Below, one piece after another: positions 21,833 to 24,652 of a stretch of DNA of 24,652 nucleotides (the stretch's first letter is position 1; each line of letters opens with the position of its first letter). This stretch comes from CAIPBY01 sp041671305 (GTDB taxonomy: Bacteria; Patescibacteriota; Patescibacteriia; 2-01-FULL-39-33). Location of the stretch: positions 1-24,652 of the forward strand of contig JBAZBX010000016.1 of assembly GCA_041671305.1 (NCBI GenBank). The letters run 5' to 3'. The translations under genes were made by a program, and so were the position numbers. Below the pieces are notes generated by a model. That model was not told where the DNA came from, did no database searches, and worked only from the letters and a program-made list of their open reading frames with translations.

Positions 21833-22267
21833 ATGCAACAATGTTCAATTTATGACAGTCGTGCCTTGAACTTTTTCAGGGCCGTTTGTGGTTTTTTGGC
21901 CTTAATCGCGTTTTTTATCCAAAACATTTGGATAGTCCTAATAGTCGGACTTTTGTTTTTATTCGGAGTTTTTTCCATGAAACTTAATTTTCTTTATCAT
22001 TTTTATGGCCTTGTTTCAACTAAGATGTTGAAGCAACAAAGCATTCCAACGGCAAAGGATCCGGGAGAAATCAGATTCGTTTATGGATTTACGGCAATCA
22101 TGTTTTTAATTTCTTTCCTTTTGTTATATTTGGGAAAGTTTACTGCTTTTGCTTGGGGATTGGATCTACTGGTGGCGTTTCTGACTCTTTTGGCCAGTTT
22201 TGCAAATATTTGTCTAGCGGCAATTATGTATGTACTTTTTAAAAAGTTATTTAAAAAACAGCAATAA
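21833..22267 (+). CDS. DUF4395-like integral membrane protein
   Basis: 144 aa. It starts with CSIYDSRALNFFRAVCGF, resembling the DPR..RF.. start of DUF4395 proteins, has four hydrophobic segments (about 17-32, 33-50, 81-99, 107-130), and the loop KDPGEIRFVYGF matches the conserved internal DP..pRFa..G motif. The final helix ANICLAAIMYVL stands where DUF4395 proteins have a GfC.GC-type Cys motif; here only one Cys remains. I start at ATG 21833, 13 bases after the previous stop; the frame is open upstream but inside the SufS-like gene. It abuts the histidine kinase gene with no gap. Function unknown; membrane sulfur or thiol handling is a guess from context. Confidence 0.65.
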   Translation: MQQCSIYDSRALNFFRAVCGFLALIAFFIQNIWIVLIVGLLFLFGVFSMKLNFLYHFYGLVSTKMLKQQSIPTAKDPGEIRFVYGFTAIMFLISFLLLYLGKFTAFAWGLDLLVAFLTLLASFANICLAAIMYVLFKKLFKKQQ

Positions 22268-23497
22268 ATGCCGGAAAGTCAAAAAAAAGAAAAACAAGAT
22301 TCGGTCGGATGTCCTGATTATGTCAATAAAAATTGTTGGCTGGCGAAAAATGTTAATCATCCACCGTCCAAAAGATGCCAATATTGTGAATTGAGATTCA
22401 ATCAGTGTTTGTTTTCACGTTATCTCTTGATAACTTTGATTTTAGTTTTTTTTATTTTTTTAATTTCATATCTGGTGGAAAGAGATATTTCCAGGACGCT
22501 CGTTGCCTCTGTGTTTGTCTTAGTCCTCGCTTATGGATATTTTTTTAATAAAAGCACGGAGACTATTGTTGAGGCCAATTTTGCGGAGAAAAAAGCCAAG
22601 GAAGCTTTTAAAGATTTGACTTCAACTCTAAAACAAAAAGTCACAGAGCAGACCAAGGATATTAATCAGAAAAATAAAGATATTACCGAGAAAAGTCAGT
22701 ATCTCCAAGAATTATTAGAGATGAAATCGGATTTTTTGAGAGTGGTAAATCATCAACTCAATACTCCATTGTCTATTATCAAAAGTGCCTATGCCATGGT
22801 CAAGGAGGGCACATTCTCTCCGAAAAAAGGATTTGATTATTCCGCGGCCGGACTCAAGCGCTTGGACGACACCATTCATGATTTTTGGGACGCTTATGAA
22901 TTGGAGGGCAATAAAATGAAAATGAATCCGGCTCAGACAGATATAGGGCAAATTGTTAATGATTTAGTCAAAGAGAAACAAAAATTTCAATTAGCCCAGG
23001 AAAGAAAAATAAAAATATTAGTTAAAAAACCAGATTTTAAAATACCGCTCGCTTGGTGTGATCCCAAGAAAATAGTTCACGTCATTTCCAATTTGCTTGA
23101 TAATGCGATATATTATACGCAGACAGGGAGTGTTACTGTAAATTTTGAGCTTTCTGGTGGTATGCTCAAGGTTAATGTAGTTGATACGGGCACGGGTATT
23201 TCAGAGACGGATAAAAAAAGGTTATTTCAGAAATTTTCCCGAGGCGTGGCTTCAACCAATCTTCATCCTGATGGTTCCGGCTTGGGGTTATATATTGCCA
23301 AAAAGATCGTAGAGGGCAATGATGGCGAACTCACTTGCTTCAGCGAAGGTCCGGGCAAGGGGTCAACTTTCAGCTTTACAGCCACGATTTATACCGATCA
23401 AAAACCAGTTCCTGAGGGTAAAAATGATTATATTACCATGGATAAAAATATTATAAAGTTCAAACACAATAATAAAAATAAAGTTAAAACTAAATAA
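22268..23497 (+). CDS. Sensor histidine kinase with Cys-rich N-terminus
   Basis: 409 aa. The N-terminal cytoplasmic segment has five Cys (15, 23, 37, 40, 47; GCPDY, NCWLA, CQYC, QCLFSRY), possibly a metal or redox-sensing knot. Two transmembrane helices (about 52-69 and 76-93) with almost no loop between them follow, then a coiled coil (100-150), a HisKA domain with phospho-acceptor His162 in RVVNHQLNTPLSII, and a HATPase domain with N box NLLDNAIYYT, G1 VDTGTGI and G2 GSGLGLYIAKK. The tail is Lys/Asn-rich. It lacks an external sensor, so the stimulus is likely in or at the membrane, or sensed by the Cys segment. The receiver gene follows after 7 bases and is the obvious partner. Confidence 0.93.
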   Translation: MPESQKKEKQDSVGCPDYVNKNCWLAKNVNHPPSKRCQYCELRFNQCLFSRYLLITLILVFFIFLISYLVERDISRTLVASVFVLVLAYGYFFNKSTETIVEANFAEKKAKEAFKDLTSTLKQKVTEQTKDINQKNKDITEKSQYLQELLEMKSDFLRVVNHQLNTPLSIIKSAYAMVKEGTFSPKKGFDYSAAGLKRLDDTIHDFWDAYELEGNKMKMNPAQTDIGQIVNDLVKEKQKFQLAQERKIKILVKKPDFKIPLAWCDPKKIVHVISNLLDNAIYYTQTGSVTVNFELSGGMLKVNVVDTGTGISETDKKRLFQKFSRGVASTNLHPDGSGLGLYIAKKIVEGNDGELTCFSEGPGKGSTFSFTATIYTDQKPVPEGKNDYITMDKNIIKFKHNNKNKVKTK

Positions 23498-23504
23498 TAA
23501 TCAT

Positions 23505-23969
23505 ATGGCACGATCAACAACTAATGTCATGAAATCAGACAAAGGGAGGATTTTGTTTGTGGAAGACGAACGCATGTTGGTTGATATGTGGCACCAGTAT
23601 TTTGATCAGCACGGCTATGATTTTCTTTCCACCAAAGATATTCCCGAAGCTTTGGCCTTGACCGAGTTTGAACAGCCTGATCTGGTGCTTCTTGATCTCA
23701 TCATTCCCAAAGAAAAATCTGATGGCACTATGGATTTAATGGCGGCCCAGGGATATGATTATTTGGAGGCGAAGCGGAAAAATCCCAAGATCAAGAATGT
23801 TCCGGTTATAGTTTTTACTAATTTAAATACCATGGAAGATAGAACTAAATGCGCCACCTTGGGAGCGGATAATTATCTTTTCAAAAACGGGGTAGAGCCC
23901 AAGGAAGTTTTGGCGGCGATTGACGAGGCAATTAATGGGAGTAAAGTTAGGATCGGGAAGAAAAAATAG
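23505..23969 (+). CDS. Single-domain response regulator (receiver only)
   Basis: 154 aa, a CheY-like receiver with no output domain. Acidic pocket Glu20-Asp21-Glu22 (ILFVEDE), phospho-acceptor Asp64 (LVLLDLIIP), Thr105 (VIVFTN) and Lys127 (YLFKNG) are all present. The loop after the phosphorylation site is enlarged by about 15 residues (KEKSDGTMDLMAAQG). With no DNA-binding domain, the signal must pass by protein contact or phosphorelay. Paired with the kinase upstream. Pilus or envelope control would be plausible but is not shown. Confidence 0.93.
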   Translation: MARSTTNVMKSDKGRILFVEDERMLVDMWHQYFDQHGYDFLSTKDIPEALALTEFEQPDLVLLDLIIPKEKSDGTMDLMAAQGYDYLEAKRKNPKIKNVPVIVFTNLNTMEDRTKCATLGADNYLFKNGVEPKEVLAAIDEAINGSKVRIGKKK

Positions 23970-23991
23970 AATTAAAAGATAAGTTAGAAAT

Positions 23992-24462
23992 ATGTTTGAT
24001 ATCGTAATTATTGCAGTTGGAAAAATAAAGGAAAGTTATTTATCACAGGGAATTGGTGAATATCTAAAACGTTTATCGCCATACGCTAGAATCGTGATGG
24101 AAGAACTGAAGCCAGAAACTTTTCGGCGAGAATCTGACATGGAAAAATCCAAGGGCTTGGAAGCCGAAAGAATTATAAAATGTTTAGATAAATATGAAGA
24201 TTCTCATGTGATAATTTTGGATGAAAATGGAAAGCAGTTTACGTCGGAAAGTTTTGCCAATAAGATTAAAACTCTGGCTAATAAAAAAATTGTTTTTGTC
24301 GTAGGTGGATCTCTTGGACTTGGCCAGGAAATATTGAATAGGAATTTTGATAAATTGGCCTTATCACAAATGACCTTTACCCATGAGATGGCCAGGTTAA
24401 TTCTTGTTGAACAAATTTATAGGGCCATTTCCATAATTAAGGAGAAAGATTATCATCATTAA
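23992..24462 (+). CDS. rlmH: 23S rRNA (pseudouridine1915-N3)-methyltransferase RlmH
   Basis: SPOUT-class methyltransferase acting on helix 69 of 23S rRNA in the assembled ribosome. 156 aa, the usual size. Signatures: IIAVGKIKESYLSQGIGEYLKRLSPYA, HVIILDENGKQFTSESFA, the knot segment IVFVVGGSLGLGQEI, and the C-terminal MTFTHEMARLILVEQIYRA with Tyr-rich end (KDYHH). THEMAR replaces the common PHELAR. A terminator follows. Confidence 0.95.
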   Translation: MFDIVIIAVGKIKESYLSQGIGEYLKRLSPYARIVMEELKPETFRRESDMEKSKGLEAERIIKCLDKYEDSHVIILDENGKQFTSESFANKIKTLANKKIVFVVGGSLGLGQEILNRNFDKLALSQMTFTHEMARLILVEQIYRAISIIKEKDYHH

Positions 24463-24486
24463 TTTTCTAAATATTAGGCACAAAAG

Positions 24487-24512
24487 ACAAGCATAATGGT
24501 TTGTTTTTTTGT
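24487..24512 (+). terminator. Terminator after rlmH
   Basis: ACAAGC (24487-24492) pairs with GTTTGT (24499-24504), one G.T, around a 6-base loop, followed by seven T (24504-24510). Confidence 0.65.
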
Positions 24513-24522
24513 TTTAATTATT

Positions 24523-24551
24523 TTGACAAAAGCATATAAAAGTGGCAAAAT
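24523..24551 (+). promoter_or_regulatory. Promoter of tRNA-Ala
   Basis: Consensus TTGACA (24523-24528), 17-bp spacer, CAAAAT (24546-24551) preceded by TGG, 11 bases before the tRNA. Confidence 0.6.
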
Positions 24552-24562
24552 TTAAGTTGTCA

Positions 24563-24633
24563 GGGCCTATGGTCTAGTGGTAGAACGGTGCGTTCGCAAT
24601 GCATAAACGGCGGTTCGATTCCGCCTAGGTCCA
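24563..24633 (+). tRNA. tRNA-Ala (anticodon CGC)
   Basis: Acceptor GGGCCTA with TAGGTCC gives the G3.U70 wobble that marks alanine tRNA. The anticodon loop is TTCGCAA (anticodon CGC), T-arm GGCGG-TTCGATT-CCGCC, discriminator A73, no encoded CCA. The D-stem (GTCT with GAAC) has one C.A mismatch and a G.T, and the anticodon stem has two G.T pairs, so it is somewhat loosely paired. Confidence 0.92.
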
Positions 24634-24652
24634 AAATTAATTAAGAATTATT

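Noticed and set aside
1..24652. Alternative genetic code (TGA read as Gly)
   Set aside because: All full-length genes close normally with TGA as stop, including the tightly spaced pilD and PilV-like genes.

Overview
The window looks like a chromosomal segment of a Patescibacteria (Candidate Phyla Radiation) bacterium, probably of the Parcubacteria/Falkowbacteria/Kuenenbacteria type. That placement is inference. It rests on AT-rich DNA, compact genes almost all on the plus strand, a type IV pilus locus with several short Cys-containing pilins, a GatCA amidotransferase module, and membrane-anchored zinc-ribbon/thrombospondin-repeat and pilin-like proteins of a style common in that group. TGA acts as a normal stop (ends of the genes at 3926-4702 and 5241-5903), so this is not a code-25 lineage. 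None of the three tRNA genes encodes CCA.

Layout. (1) 1-7313: type IV pilus locus. It holds a PilT-like ATPase with degenerate catalytic motifs, the platform protein PilC, two tandem major-type pilins each with its own promoter, a pilin-like protein without a cleavage site, the prepilin peptidase PilD, and four overlapping minor pseudopilins (GspH/FimT-, PilV-, PilW- and PilX-like). (2) 7306-11865: NAD-dependent DNA ligase overlapping the last pilin gene, then gatC-gatA (no gatB here) and a membrane-anchored thioredoxin-fold protein closed by a strong terminator. (3) 11876-12467: a minus-strand tRNA-Ser(GGA). Its 3' end is repeated exactly 200 bp away, flanking a GC-rich block that carries a large palindromic hairpin inside an inverted copy of the tRNA end. 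A gene-poor stretch with a possible 21-codon ORF behind a perfect Shine-Dalgarno follows. (4) 12468-14753: a zinc-ribbon/coiled-coil/TSP3 membrane protein, a small MGMT-type protein, then rubrerythrin plus desulfoferrodoxin, which together detoxify superoxide and peroxide. (5) 14760-17922: dnaG and rpoD, the core of the classical macromolecular-synthesis operon; the sigma factor has a Lys-rich tail. (6) 18023-20283: tRNA-Asn, a slipin, a phosphoribosyltransferase-like protein and a small membrane protein. (7) 20455-24633: a SufS-like class V aminotransferase, a DUF4395-like membrane protein, a histidine kinase and receiver pair, rlmH and tRNA-Ala(CGC).

Nine intergenic promoters can be read, and every one has a TGn extended -10 element. 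The RpoD encoded here keeps the region 3.0 His and Glu that read that element in E. coli sigma70. The pilus locus works as one assembly pathway: PilD processes the pilins, PilC is the membrane platform, and an assembly ATPase (PilB) must lie outside the window. The best leads for something unusual are the degenerate PilT, the tRNA-Ser 3'-end duplication with its palindrome, and the histone-like tail of the sigma factor. I see no CRISPR array, transposase, integrase or recognisable defence system.
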